Source: JBBCJM01 sp037190175
GTDB taxonomy: Bacteria > Pseudomonadota > Alphaproteobacteria > Rhodobacterales > Rhodobacteraceae
Assembly (NCBI GenBank): GCA_037190175.1
Contig: JBBCJM010000175.1
Location: 1-29,997, forward strand
DNA length: 29,997 nucleotides
Reading direction: 5' to 3'
In this document: positions 6,768 to 14,782 of the stretch, piece by piece
Position numbering within the stretch: position 1 is the stretch's first letter
Layout of the letters: each line of letters starts with the position of its first letter
Notes under the pieces: generated by a model
Told to the model about the DNA's origin: nothing
What the model saw: only the letters and a program-made list of their open reading frames with translations
Database searches by the model: none
Translations under genes and position numbers: made by a program

Positions 6768-7760
6768 CTATCCCGCCGGATGCCGGTAGGCGCCGGAATA
6801 GGCCCCGGTCAGGTGGTGCTCCAGCTGCCGCTCGATATCGCCCAGCAGCGAGGAGGCGCCGAAGCGGAACAGCTCCGGCTCCAGCCAGTCGCGCCCCAGT
6901 TCGTCCTTCATCAGCGCCAGATAGAGCAGCGCGTCCTTGGCCTTCGAGATGCCCCCCGCCGGCTTGTAGCCCACCTTCACGCCCGTGCGCTCCTGATACT
7001 CGCGGATCGCGCGGATCATCACCAGCGACACCGGCAGGGTGGCGTTCACCGCCTCCTTCCCCGTCGAGGTCTTGATGAAATCCGCCCCCGCCATCATGCA
7101 GACCAGCGACGCCCGGGCCACGTTGCGCAGCGTCCCCAGCTCCCCGGTGGCGAGAATGGCCTTCACATGCGCCGCCCCGCAGGCCGCCCGCATCTCGGCC
7201 ATCTCGTCATAGAGCGCCTGCCAGTTCTGCGTCAGCACATGACGGCGGGAAATCACGATGTCGATCTCGGCCGCGCCGGCCCGCACGCTCTCGCCGATCT
7301 CGGCGATGCGCAGCTTGTAGGGCGACAGGCCGGCGGGGAAGCCGGTGGACACCGCGGCCACCGGGATGCCGGAGCCCGCCAGCGCCTCCACCGCCGCCGC
7401 CACCATGTCGTGATAGACGCAGACCGCGCCGACATGCAGGCCGGCCATCCCCAGCCGTTCCAGCATCCACGGGGATACGGGTTGCCGCGCCTTGGCACAC
7501 AGGCGGCGCACCCGCCCCTCGGTATCGTCGCCGGAAAGCGTGGTCAGGTCGATCAGGCTCACGGCCTTGCACAGCCAGGCCGCCTGCCATTCCTTCTTCA
7601 CCGACCGCCGCCCCGGCAGGGTGACCGCGCGGCGCTCCACCGCCGAGGTGTTCACCTGCACCCCCGCCACCCAGTCCAGATCCAGCGCCATGCCGGGATT
7701 GCGCGGGTGCGGCGGATGGGCCACCTGCGGCAGCAAAGGCGCGGCTGTCTCTGTCAGCAT
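6768..7760 (-). CDS. deoC: Deoxyribose-phosphate aldolase
   Basis: DeoC cleaves 2-deoxy-D-ribose 5-phosphate to glyceraldehyde 3-phosphate and acetaldehyde in deoxynucleoside catabolism. The 330-residue product has the class I aldolase landmarks: Asp167 in EIDIVI (165-170), Schiff-base Lys230 in GADFIKTSTGK (225-235), partner Lys266 in GYKPAGG (264-270), and FGASSLL (300-306). It belongs to the longer DeoC group, with about 60 extra N-terminal residues compared with the E. coli enzyme. The ATG at 7760 is preceded by GGAGGAGCCG; the in-frame extension to 7817 has no family similarity. The downstream ALDH16-type gene would oxidise the acetaldehyde released, making a two-gene deoxyribose module. 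Confidence 0.95.
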   Translation of the reverse strand: MLTETAAPLLPQVAHPPHPRNPGMALDLDWVAGVQVNTSAVERRAVTLPGRRSVKKEWQAAWLCKAVSLIDLTTLSGDDTEGRVRRLCAKARQPVSPWMLERLGMAGLHVGAVCVYHDMVAAAVEALAGSGIPVAAVSTGFPAGLSPYKLRIAEIGESVRAGAAEIDIVISRRHVLTQNWQALYDEMAEMRAACGAAHVKAILATGELGTLRNVARASLVCMMAGADFIKTSTGKEAVNATLPVSLVMIRAIREYQERTGVKVGYKPAGGISKAKDALLYLALMKDELGRDWLEPELFRFGASSLLGDIERQLEHHLTGAYSGAYRHPAG

Positions 7761-7818
7761 CGGCTCCTCCCGGGCGGCGGCAGGGGCAAGGGTGGCACGG
7801 GCCGCGGCGGGGGGCAAG

Positions 7819-8160
7819 TCAGCCCTTCGGCGGTTCGAAGCTAGCCCAGCCGCCCTCGGGCGGCGCGGCGATCCCCAGGCTGCCCCGCCGCCGCATCTCG
7901 GCCTTGGCGATGAAGCTGGCGGTGACCGGGGCGGTGACGAAGAGGAAGAGCGTGATCAGGAGTTCGTGCCACGAGGGCTGCCCCTGCCCCCAGAACCACA
8001 GCATCGAGGCGACCAGCACCCCGCCCACGCCCAGCGTCGCCGCCTTGGTCGGCGCGTGCAGGCGGGTCATCGTGTCGGGCAGCTTCAGGAGGCCCAGCGA
8101 GCCCACCAGCCCGAAGCCCCCCGCCACCACCAGCATTGCCGCCACCAGCCAGTCCAGCAT
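7819..8160 (-). CDS. mnhG: Mrp/Mnh cation:proton antiporter subunit G
   Basis: The 113-residue product starts with a hydrophobic helix and the family signature GSLGLLKLPDTMTRLHAPTKAATLG (first part at 19-38), typical of MnhG/MrpG/PhaG. Two more hydrophobic stretches follow, and a short polar C-terminal tail. It is the last gene of the Mrp operon, nine bases after the subunit F stop codon. Subunit G is one of the small membrane subunits needed for assembly and activity of the heteromeric antiporter. The ATG at 8160 fits family start sites. Confidence 0.95.
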   Translation of the reverse strand: MLDWLVAAMLVVAGGFGLVGSLGLLKLPDTMTRLHAPTKAATLGVGGVLVASMLWFWGQGQPSWHELLITLFLFVTAPVTASFIAKAEMRRRGSLGIAAPPEGGWASFEPPKG

Positions 8161-8169
8161 CCCCGCCCC

Positions 8170-8445
8170 CTATTCGACGATCTCGCCGCGCAGCAGATGG
8201 CGCGCATAGGCCACGCTGCCCACGAAGCCGGTCATGGCGAAGAGCAGCGTCGCCTCGAACAGCACCCCGGTGCCGGAGGCGATGCCGTGCAGGGTCAAAA
8301 GCGCGATCACGTTCACCACCATGGTGTCGAGCGCCAGGATCCGGTCCGGCGCCCCCGGGCCGATCACCAGCCGCCACAGGTTCAGCACCAGCCCCAGCCC
8401 GAAACAGGCGAAGGCGAAGGGCAGGGCGAGGGTCAGCGGGGTCAT
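8170..8445 (-). CDS. mnhF: Mrp/Mnh cation:proton antiporter subunit F
   Basis: The 91-residue product has three predicted membrane segments. It carries the family landmarks VIGPGAPDRILALDTM (27-42) and LFEATLLFAMTGFVGSVAYARHLLRG in its second half. The DRILALD motif is characteristic of MnhF/MrpF, a membrane subunit of the multi-subunit antiporter. The ATG at 8445 overlaps the subunit E stop codon by four bases (ATGA), indicating translational coupling. The stop is nine bases before the subunit G start. Confidence 0.95.
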   Translation of the reverse strand: MTPLTLALPFAFACFGLGLVLNLWRLVIGPGAPDRILALDTMVVNVIALLTLHGIASGTGVLFEATLLFAMTGFVGSVAYARHLLRGEIVE

Positions 8446-8936
8446 GGAAAGATCCTCCTCAGCCGGGCCTCGTAGCGGGCCTTGATCTCGTCGCAGACCG
8501 ACTGCGGGTCGGGCGCGTGCAGGCAATGGACCAGCAGCGTCCGCCCGTCGGGAGTGAAGTCGCAGGAGAGCGTGCCTGGCGTCATGGTGACGGTGCCGGC
8601 CAGGACCGCGACGGCCTCGGGCACCGTCAGGTCCAGCGGCACCGCGACCCAGGCGGGTTGCAGCCGCTCGTTGGGCAGGAACAGCACGATCCGGGCCACC
8701 GCGATGTTGGACTTCACGATGTCCCACAGCACCACGCCGGCATATTCGATGGCCAAGGGCAGGCGGGAGAGCGGGATCGCCGGCCGCTCGGGCCACCAGC
8801 GGGCGGTGAGCCAGGGGATGACAAGCCCCATCAGCACCGCGAAGACGAAGCTTCCCGGGTGCCAGGCATTGGCCAGCGCCATCCAGGTGAGGATGATCAG
8901 CAGCGTCAGCCGCGGGTGGGGGAGGATCCGGCGCAT
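8442..8936 (-). CDS. mnhE: Mrp/Mnh cation:proton antiporter subunit E
   Basis: The 164-residue product has two or three N-terminal membrane helices followed by a cytoplasmic domain. Motifs typical of MnhE are VLWDIVKSNIAVARIVL (69-85), TMTPGTLSCDF (117-127) and a LLVHCLHA-type strand. Subunit E is needed for assembly and ion transport in the Mrp complex. Its ATG at 8936 comes three bases after the subunit D stop codon, and its own stop overlaps the subunit F start. Confidence 0.95.
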   Translation of the reverse strand: MRRILPHPRLTLLIILTWMALANAWHPGSFVFAVLMGLVIPWLTARWWPERPAIPLSRLPLAIEYAGVVLWDIVKSNIAVARIVLFLPNERLQPAWVAVPLDLTVPEAVAVLAGTVTMTPGTLSCDFTPDGRTLLVHCLHAPDPQSVCDEIKARYEARLRRIFP

Positions 8937-8939
8937 CCC

Positions 8940-10406
8940 CTAGTCCCCCAGCACGGCGGCGACATAGGCCGCGCGGTCGAAGAGGTCGGCGGCGGTGGCC
9001 GAGAGGAGCCCGGTCAGCGGCCCGGCCAGCACCACCATGGCCACCAGCCCGGCCAGCAGCGTGAAGATCATCGCCAGGGCCAGCGGCCGGGGCTCGCCCG
9101 CCTCCTCCCACTCCGCCTTCCAGAACACCGTCGATCCGGCGCGGGCGAAGCCCAGCATCATCACGAAGGAACCGATCAGGATCACCGCCCAGGCCAGGAC
9201 CATGCCCCGCGTCGCCTCCAGCACCATCAGCTTGGCGGGAAAGCCCGACAGCGGCGGCAAGCCCACCAGCGCCAGCGCCCCGGCGAAGTACAGCACCGCC
9301 AGCAGCCCCCCCTGCGGCAGCGGCAGGGGGGCGATGGCGTCGCCGCGCCGCGCCGCCACCTGGTCGGCGATCAGGAACAGCGCCGCCCCGGCCAGGGTGG
9401 AGTGGATCAGGTAATAAAGCGCCGCCGCGATCCCCTCGGGCGTCAGCACCGCCACCGCGGCGAAGAGGGTGCCCATCGAGGCCACCGCGGCGAAGGCCGC
9501 CTGCCGGGCCAGCCCGGCGGAGCCCAGCACCCCCACCGCCCCCAGCGCCAGGGTGACCAGCGCCGCCGGCATCAGCGCCTCGCCTACCAGCCCGCCGATG
9601 GCCGGGGTGTCGGGCGGGAAGACCAGCACCCCGAAGCGGATGATCGCATAGGCGCCGACCTTGGTCATGATCGCGAACAGCGCCGCCACCGGCAGCGGCG
9701 CGCGGGCATAGGTGCCTGGCAGCCAGAACTGCAAGGGCACCAGCGCGCCCTTCACCGCGAAGACCAGCAGCAGAAGCACCGCCGCCACCCGCATCAGCGC
9801 CCGGTCGCCCTCGGGCAGCGCGGCCGCCTTCACCGCCAGATCCGCCATGTTCAGCGTGCCGGTGACGGAATAGACCGTGCCCAGCGCGAAGAGGAACAGG
9901 GTCGAGCCCACCAGGTTGAAGGCGATGTACTGCACCCCCGCCCGCAGCCTTTCCGCCCCGCCGCCGTGGATCATCAGCCCATAGCTGGCGATCAGCAGCA
10001 CCTCGAAGAACACGAACAGGTTGAAGGCGTCGCCGGTCAGGAAGGCGCCGCAGATCCCCATCAGCTGGAACTGCCACAGCGCATGGAAATGCCGCCCCCG
10101 CGCATCCCAGCCCGTCGCCACGGCATAGACCTGCACCACCAGCGCCAGCGCCGCGGTCAGCGTGACCATCAGCGCCGCCAGCCGGTCCAGCACCAGCACG
10201 ATGCCGAAGGGCGCCGGCCAGTCGCCCAGCGCATAGACCTGCGGGCCCAGCCCGGCCGTCCGCATGAGCGCCAGCGCCACCAGCAGCAGCGCCGCCGTGA
10301 CGGTGACCGAAACCGCCCGCTGCCAGCGCAGCTCCGGCACCGCCAGCAGGATCAGCGCGGCGGTCAGCGCGGGCAGCAGCACGGGGGCGATGATCCAGTG
10401 GCTCAC
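8940..10406 (-). CDS. mnhD: Mrp/Mnh cation:proton antiporter subunit D (NuoN/NuoM-like)
   Basis: The 488-residue polytopic protein belongs to the proton-translocating subunit family shared with NuoL/M/N of complex I. Visible landmarks are FLTGDAFNLFVFFEVLLIASYGLMIHG in the first half, KGALVPLQFWLPGTYARAPLPVAAL, FAIMTKVGAYAIIRFG, and LVGLPPLSGFPAKLMVLEA near residue 380 (each quoted in part or short of 30 residues only as signposts; key residues are the helix Lys of TKVGAY and of PAKLMV). It should form one of the two proton/sodium channels of the antiporter. The start is GTG at 10406, overlapping the subunit C stop as GTGA. It ends three bases before subunit E. Confidence 0.95.
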   Translation of the reverse strand: MSHWIIAPVLLPALTAALILLAVPELRWQRAVSVTVTAALLLVALALMRTAGLGPQVYALGDWPAPFGIVLVLDRLAALMVTLTAALALVVQVYAVATGWDARGRHFHALWQFQLMGICGAFLTGDAFNLFVFFEVLLIASYGLMIHGGGAERLRAGVQYIAFNLVGSTLFLFALGTVYSVTGTLNMADLAVKAAALPEGDRALMRVAAVLLLLVFAVKGALVPLQFWLPGTYARAPLPVAALFAIMTKVGAYAIIRFGVLVFPPDTPAIGGLVGEALMPAALVTLALGAVGVLGSAGLARQAAFAAVASMGTLFAAVAVLTPEGIAAALYYLIHSTLAGAALFLIADQVAARRGDAIAPLPLPQGGLLAVLYFAGALALVGLPPLSGFPAKLMVLEATRGMVLAWAVILIGSFVMMLGFARAGSTVFWKAEWEEAGEPRPLALAMIFTLLAGLVAMVVLAGPLTGLLSATAADLFDRAAYVAAVLGD

Positions 10407-10723
10407 CCCCGATCCTCCACCCCGTCGTCGCCCCCTTGCAGAAAGGCCCCCAGCGCCATGATCACCGTGACCGCGGTCATCCCGAAGGAGATCACGATGG
10501 CGGTCAGCACCAGCGCCTGCGGCAGCGGGTCGGTATAGCTGGCACCCTCGGCCAGCACCGGCGGCAGCCCCACCGCCAGCCGCCCGGTGACGAAGAGGAA
10601 GACGTTGACCGCATAGGTCAGCATCGACAGCCCCACGATCACCGGGAAGCTGCGGCGCCGCAGGATCAGGTAGACGCCCGAGGCGGTCATCATCCCGATG
10701 GCGATGGCAACCAGCGCCTCCAT
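10403..10723 (-). CDS. mnhC: Mrp/Mnh cation:proton antiporter subunit C (NuoK-like)
   Basis: The 106-residue protein has three hydrophobic helices and the NuoK-like features GVYLILRRRSFPVIVGLSM (17-35) and DPLPQALVLTAIVISFG in its second half. It is homologous to NuoK of complex I and contributes to the ion pathway of the antiporter. The ATG at 10723 shares one base with the stop of the AB fusion gene (TGATG); a longer in-frame extension upstream is only antisense-type shadow sequence. Its stop overlaps the subunit D start as GTGA, so the four subunits are translationally coupled. Confidence 0.94.
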   Translation of the reverse strand: MEALVAIAIGMMTASGVYLILRRRSFPVIVGLSMLTYAVNVFLFVTGRLAVGLPPVLAEGASYTDPLPQALVLTAIVISFGMTAVTVIMALGAFLQGGDDGVEDRG

Positions 10724-13458
10724 CAGTTCCTCCCCAGCCGGGCCAGCGACTGCAAGGCCAGCATCACCGCCCCCACCACGCAAAGGAAAACGCCCAGGTC
10801 GAAGATCGCCGCGGTGGCCCATTCCACCGGCCCGATCCAGGGCAGGTGCAGGTATCCGAAGGCCGAGGTCAGGAACGGCGCGCCCCAAATCCACGCGCCC
10901 GCCCCGCAAAGGGCGGCCACCAGCACGCCGGAACCCACCGCGTGGTGCCAGTCGATCCGCGCCCGTTCCTCGGTCCAGCCGAAGCCGGAGCCCATGTACT
11001 GCATCACCATGGCGATGGCCACGATCAGCCCGGCGATGAACCCGCCGCCGGGGTCGTTGTGCCCGCGCAGCAGGATATAGACCCCCACGGTCAGCGCCAG
11101 CGGCAGCATCAGGCGCGAGACCACCTGCATCAGCAGCGGATGCGCCTCGCCCTCGCGCGCCGGCCGGGCGGGCAGGCGGCCGCGCAAGAGCGCCTGGGTC
11201 AGCGCGAAGATCACCACCCCGGCGATGCCCAGCACGGTGATCTCGCCGAAGGTGTCATAGCCGCGGAAGTCGACCAGGATCACGTTGACCACGTTGTCGC
11301 CGCCGCCGCCGGTATAGGAATTCTCCAGATGGAAGGCCGAGATGGTGGGAAAGGCGAAGTCGCGCGTCATCAGCGCCCAGGCCAGCGCCGCCGTGCCCAC
11401 CCCGGCCGCGCCGGCGATGGCGGCATGGGTCAGCCGAGCGGCGGGGCGGGTCTCGGCCGGCGTGGTGGCGGGCAGGAAGTTCAGCGCCATCAGCAGCAGC
11501 ACGACGGTCACCACCTCGACCGAGATCTGGGTCAGAGCGAGGTCGGGGGCCGAGAGCCATGCGAAGCCAACCGAGACCATCAGCCCCACGATCCCCATCA
11601 GGATCAGCGCCAGCAGCCGCTGCCGGTGCAGCAGCGTCAGCAGCACCGTGGCGCTGGCCAGCAGCAGCCAGCCCACCGCCACCACCGGCGGCACATCGGT
11701 CAGCGCCCGGGTGCCGGGGGCGTGGGGGGCGGAGAGGAAGGCCGCCGTCCCCGCCGCCAGGATCGCCAGCACCGCCACGGCCAGATAGCGCGGCAGCGAG
11801 CCGTCGTGCAGCGCATGGGTCAGCCGCCCCGCCGCGGCCGCGAAGGGCTCCATCGCCCCCTCGAACATCCGCTTGGCGTCCGGGCGCGGGATGTCCTGCC
11901 ACAGCCGGGTCAGTGGTGCGGCAAGGCCCAACAGGATCAGCCCCAACCCCAGCGCGGCGACGGACATGAAGAGCGCCGCTGTCGGCCCGTGCCAATGGGT
12001 GATCTTCACCACCGGCGCCGCGCCGGTCACCGCCCCGGCCACCGCCTGCACCAGCCCCCCGGCCACCGCCATGGGGAACAGCCCGATCAGCACCGCCAGC
12101 GCCACCAGCACCGCCGGCGGCCCCCACAGGCCCGGCCCGGGGTCGTGGGGATGATGCAGCTCGCCCGGGGGCCCCAGGAACACCCCCGCCACCAGCCGCA
12201 GCGAATAGGCGACCGAGAGCCCGGCCCCCAGCGTGACCAGCAGCCCCAGCAGCCAGGGCGAGCCCCACCAGAGGGTATGCGCCGCCTCCTCCAGCAGCAT
12301 CTCCTTGGACAGGAAGCCGTTCAGCGGCGGGATGCCGGCCATGGCCAGCGCGGCCAGGGCACTCAAGGCAAAGGTCAGCGGCATGGCGGCGCGCAGGCCG
12401 CCCAGCCGGCGGATGTCGCGGGTGCCGGCCTCGTGGTCCACGATCCCGGCGGCCATGAACAGCGCGGCCTTGAAGCTGGCGTGGTTGAGGATGTGGAACA
12501 CCGCCGCCACCGCCCCCGCCTCGGTGCCCAGGCCCAGCAGCAGGGTGATCAGCCCCAGGTGGCTGACCGTGGAATAGGCCAGCAGCCCCTTCAGGTCGTG
12601 CTGGAAGAAGGCGATCTTGGCGCCGATCACCATGGTGGCCAGGCCGGCGGTGGTCAGGATCAGGAACCACGCCTCGGTCCCCGCCATGGCGGGCCAGAGC
12701 CGGGCCATCAGGAAAAGCCCGGCCTTCACCATGGTGGCCGAATGCAGATAGGCCGAGACCGGGGTGGGCGCGGCCATGGCGTGCGGCAGCCAGAAATGGA
12801 ACGGGAACTGTGCCGACTTGGTGAAGGCCCCGGCCAGGATCAGCAGCAGCGCGGGCAGATAGGCGTCCGAGGCGCGGATCGCCTCTCCCCTCGTCAGGAT
12901 CACGCTCAGGTCATAGCTGCCCGCTATGTCCCCCAGCATCAGCATCCCGGCGATCATCGCCAGCCCCCCGCCCCCGGTCACCGCCAGCGCCATCCGCGCG
13001 CCCTGCCGCGCGTTCGGCGAATGGCGGGGATAGCCGATCAGCAGGAAGGAGGCGAGCGAGGTCATCTCCCAAAAGATCAGCAGGATCAGGATGTTGTCCG
13101 CCAGCACGATCCCCAGCATCGCGCCCTGGAACAGCATCAGGAAGGCGAAGAACCGCCCCGTCGGCGGCGAGAGGTAGAAGCGGGCGTAGATGACGATCAA
13201 AAGCCCGATGCCGAGGATCAGCCCCGCGAAGAGGAGCCCCAGCCCGTCCAGCATCAGGTTCAGGTTCATGCCCAGCGCCGGCAGCCACTCCACCCGCCAG
13301 TGCAGGACCTGCCCCCCCAGCACCGCCGGGGCCTGCAAGGCCACCAGCACCAGCCCCGCCGCCGTGGCCCCCCCCGCGGCCCAGGCCGCCCGCCGCGCCG
13401 CGCCTGCGGTCAGCAGGGCTCCGGCGAAGGGCAAGGCGGCGATCAGGGCAAGCAGCAT
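10723..13458 (-). CDS. mnhA: Mrp/Mnh cation:proton antiporter fused subunits A and B
   Basis: The 911-residue product is the first gene of the operon. The N-terminal half is NuoL-like (FWEMTSLASFLLIGY, GAFTKSAQFPFHFWLPHAM, TAVSHLG-type and GIPPLNGFLSKEMLLE blocks). A middle region matches the MrpA-specific DUF4040 domain (SVGFAWLSAPDLALTQISVE). The last 140 residues are a complete MnhB domain with its hallmark GHNDPGGGFIAGL. Fusion of A and B defines the six-gene group 2 Mrp (pha) systems. The complex exchanges Na+ or K+ for protons, supporting pH and salt tolerance. The ATG at 13458 begins MLLALIAALPFAG, as expected; a TTG codon at 13485 is a less likely start. No clear ribosome site is visible. 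Confidence 0.95.
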   Translation of the reverse strand: MLLALIAALPFAGALLTAGAARRAAWAAGGATAAGLVLVALQAPAVLGGQVLHWRVEWLPALGMNLNLMLDGLGLLFAGLILGIGLLIVIYARFYLSPPTGRFFAFLMLFQGAMLGIVLADNILILLIFWEMTSLASFLLIGYPRHSPNARQGARMALAVTGGGGLAMIAGMLMLGDIAGSYDLSVILTRGEAIRASDAYLPALLLILAGAFTKSAQFPFHFWLPHAMAAPTPVSAYLHSATMVKAGLFLMARLWPAMAGTEAWFLILTTAGLATMVIGAKIAFFQHDLKGLLAYSTVSHLGLITLLLGLGTEAGAVAAVFHILNHASFKAALFMAAGIVDHEAGTRDIRRLGGLRAAMPLTFALSALAALAMAGIPPLNGFLSKEMLLEEAAHTLWWGSPWLLGLLVTLGAGLSVAYSLRLVAGVFLGPPGELHHPHDPGPGLWGPPAVLVALAVLIGLFPMAVAGGLVQAVAGAVTGAAPVVKITHWHGPTAALFMSVAALGLGLILLGLAAPLTRLWQDIPRPDAKRMFEGAMEPFAAAAGRLTHALHDGSLPRYLAVAVLAILAAGTAAFLSAPHAPGTRALTDVPPVVAVGWLLLASATVLLTLLHRQRLLALILMGIVGLMVSVGFAWLSAPDLALTQISVEVVTVVLLLMALNFLPATTPAETRPAARLTHAAIAGAAGVGTAALAWALMTRDFAFPTISAFHLENSYTGGGGDNVVNVILVDFRGYDTFGEITVLGIAGVVIFALTQALLRGRLPARPAREGEAHPLLMQVVSRLMLPLALTVGVYILLRGHNDPGGGFIAGLIVAIAMVMQYMGSGFGWTEERARIDWHHAVGSGVLVAALCGAGAWIWGAPFLTSAFGYLHLPWIGPVEWATAAIFDLGVFLCVVGAVMLALQSLARLGRN

Positions 13459-13839
13459 GGATGGCTGGGTTCCGGACGTGGGCAAGGGCTGACGCCGGTC
13501 TCTCCCTCCGGCCGGCCCCTACCTGCAAGCCCGGGCGGCAGGCTGTCAAGGCCGGGCGGCCTGGCACGGAGAAACCGACACCGGCGTTGCCTGGCCGGCG
13601 GGTCGCGCCTGGAGCGGCATCGGTTCAAGCGGAATCCTCGGCAGGAAAGGCGCCTCCCCTCCCCGCGTGGGAGGGGATGGGGGAGGGGGCCTCTTGCCCG
13701 CAGCCGGAAGCCTTGCCCCCCACCCCATGCCTCCCCACGCGGGGAGGTGCGAGACTTCATCCGGCGGCGCCAGCAGCAGCGGTTCCACCTGAACCGATCC
13801 TGCTCTAGCATGACCTCTCCCCCGCGATGGAGGCCCGCC
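13459..13839. other. Non-coding gap between the mnhA start and the VOC gene
   Basis: These 381 bases contain no convincing gene. The mnh-proximal part (13459-13605) should carry the operon promoter, but I cannot pick a -35/-10 pair in this GC-rich DNA. The rest is the composite inverted repeat at 13610-13807. The last 30 bases carry the ribosome site (GGAGG) of the VOC gene. Confidence 0.6.
13610..13807. repeat. Composite imperfect inverted repeat of about 200 bases
   Basis: The outer arms 13610-13634 and 13783-13807 match in inverted orientation at 20 of 25 positions, sharing the core ATCGGTTCA. Inside them CCTCCCCGCGTGGG (13658-13671) recurs exactly inverted at 13734-13747, and the right copy is itself a hairpin (CCTCCCC-ACGC-GGGGAGG). 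A further GGGGG/CCCCC pair frames the centre at about 13685-13721. There is no open reading frame and no obvious target duplication. It looks like a REP/MITE-type intergenic element. Confidence 0.7.
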
Positions 13840-14220
13840 ATGACCACACCGCCGCTGTTCAACGGGATCAACGTGGTCTCGATCTCGGTGCCCGACCTGG
13901 ACCGGGCCAAGCGGTTCTACGCCGAGGTGCTGGGCCTCGGCCCGCCGCTCTACGACCTGCCCGAGGCCGGCTGGATCGAGTTCGGGCTGGGCAACGGCCG
14001 CGGCAACCTGGCGGTGACGGCGGCCGAGCCCGGCTGGCAGCCCTCGACCGGCACCACCGTGGTGCTGGACGTGGACGACTGCCGGGAGGCCGCCGACGAA
14101 CTGCGCCGCCGCGGCGTGCCCTGCGACGAGCCCCAGACCTTCCCCGGCTTCGTCACCTTCGCCAGCTTCCACGACCCGTTCGGCAACCGCCTGCAGATCT
14201 GCAGCCCGGCGCCGGAGTAG
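13840..14220 (+). CDS. VOC family protein (glyoxalase/bleomycin-resistance fold)
   Basis: The 126-residue protein has the vicinal-oxygen-chelate pattern: NVVSISVPDLDRAKRFYAEVLGL (first strand and helix, about 11-33) and a C-terminal ASFHDPFGNRLQIC (108-121). These supply the usual metal-ligand strands. Single-domain VOC proteins act as lyases, isomerases or dioxygenases, or bind small toxic compounds; the substrate cannot be predicted. The first-strand ligand His/Gln position is occupied by Ser (VVSISVPD), so metal binding may be altered. The ATG at 13840 has GGAGG upstream. It stands alone, convergent with the exported protein gene ten bases downstream. Confidence 0.88.
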   Translation: MTTPPLFNGINVVSISVPDLDRAKRFYAEVLGLGPPLYDLPEAGWIEFGLGNGRGNLAVTAAEPGWQPSTGTTVVLDVDDCREAADELRRRGVPCDEPQTFPGFVTFASFHDPFGNRLQICSPAPE

Positions 14221-14230
14221 GCCGCCCGGA

Positions 14231-14782
14231 TCAGTAGCCGTAGGTCTTGCAGGCCAGGATGGTCGGGGGTGGCCAGTCGTGGGAGACCCCGGCGGGAAGC
14301 TGCAACGTCACCCCCAGGTCCTCGGGCCGATGCTGGGTGCACACGCGGGCCATGTCCCGGTCCACGTCGATGGAGCCGTGGAAGATGGGATCGCCGCGAA
14401 CCGCCGGGGCCGGGGTTTCCCAGAGGGTCCGGCCGTCCGCCGTCAGGCGAAAGCCGCTCTGCTCGCACAGCCCGCAGGCGCCGGCCGGGCGGGCGGGGCG
14501 GTGGTCCAGGGTCTCGAACCGGATCTCCCGGCCGTTGACGGTGCAGGAAACTGGGCGCGCGGAGAGGCTCCGCAGGCTCAGCGGCCCCGAGGGATCGTCC
14601 GACCAGAGTTGGCCGCCGCCGCCGTTCGACGGAAAGACCCTGATCGAAAGGTGCTCCCGGTAGCGGAAATCCTTCAGCGCAAGGCAGTCGGCCACCACGA
14701 AGGTGACCCATTGATCCGCCCGCGCGACGCTGGCGGCAGGGGCCGACAGAACGCAGGCCAGCAGCCAGGGCAGGATCCTCAT
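14231..14782 (-). CDS. Exported cysteine-rich protein of unknown function
   Basis: The 183-residue product begins with a Sec signal peptide (MRILPWLLACVLSAPAASVARA, cleaved around residue 22-23). The mature part holds six cysteines (in VVADC, PVSC, GACGLC, ARVC and LACKTYGY), suggesting disulfides in the periplasm. I do not recognise a family. Its ATG at 14782 overlaps the stop of the metallophosphoesterase gene as ATGA, so the two are probably co-translated. The LLAC at 7-10 is too close to the N-terminus to be a convincing lipobox. Coding potential is supported by the signal peptide and the overlap. Confidence 0.72.
   Translation of the reverse strand: MRILPWLLACVLSAPAASVARADQWVTFVVADCLALKDFRYREHLSIRVFPSNGGGGQLWSDDPSGPLSLRSLSARPVSCTVNGREIRFETLDHRPARPAGACGLCEQSGFRLTADGRTLWETPAPAVRGDPIFHGSIDVDRDMARVCTQHRPEDLGVTLQLPAGVSHDWPPPTILACKTYGY

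Noticed and set aside
3891..7844. A 1317-codon plus-strand open frame opposite the ALDH16 and deoC genes
   Set aside because: It lies antisense to two genes with complete catalytic motifs. Its product is low-complexity (Arg, His, Gln, Gly rich) with no recognisable domain, typical of antisense frames in 70% GC DNA.
13459..13485. TTG codon at 13485 as the start of mnhA
   Set aside because: The ATG at 13458 gives the expected hydrophobic N-terminus; the nine extra residues are unlike the family and TTG starts are rare.
10846..13839. Long plus-strand open frame opposite mnhA
   Set aside because: It reads as His/Gln/Arg-rich shadow sequence; only its last 126 codons (from 13840) encode a real VOC protein.
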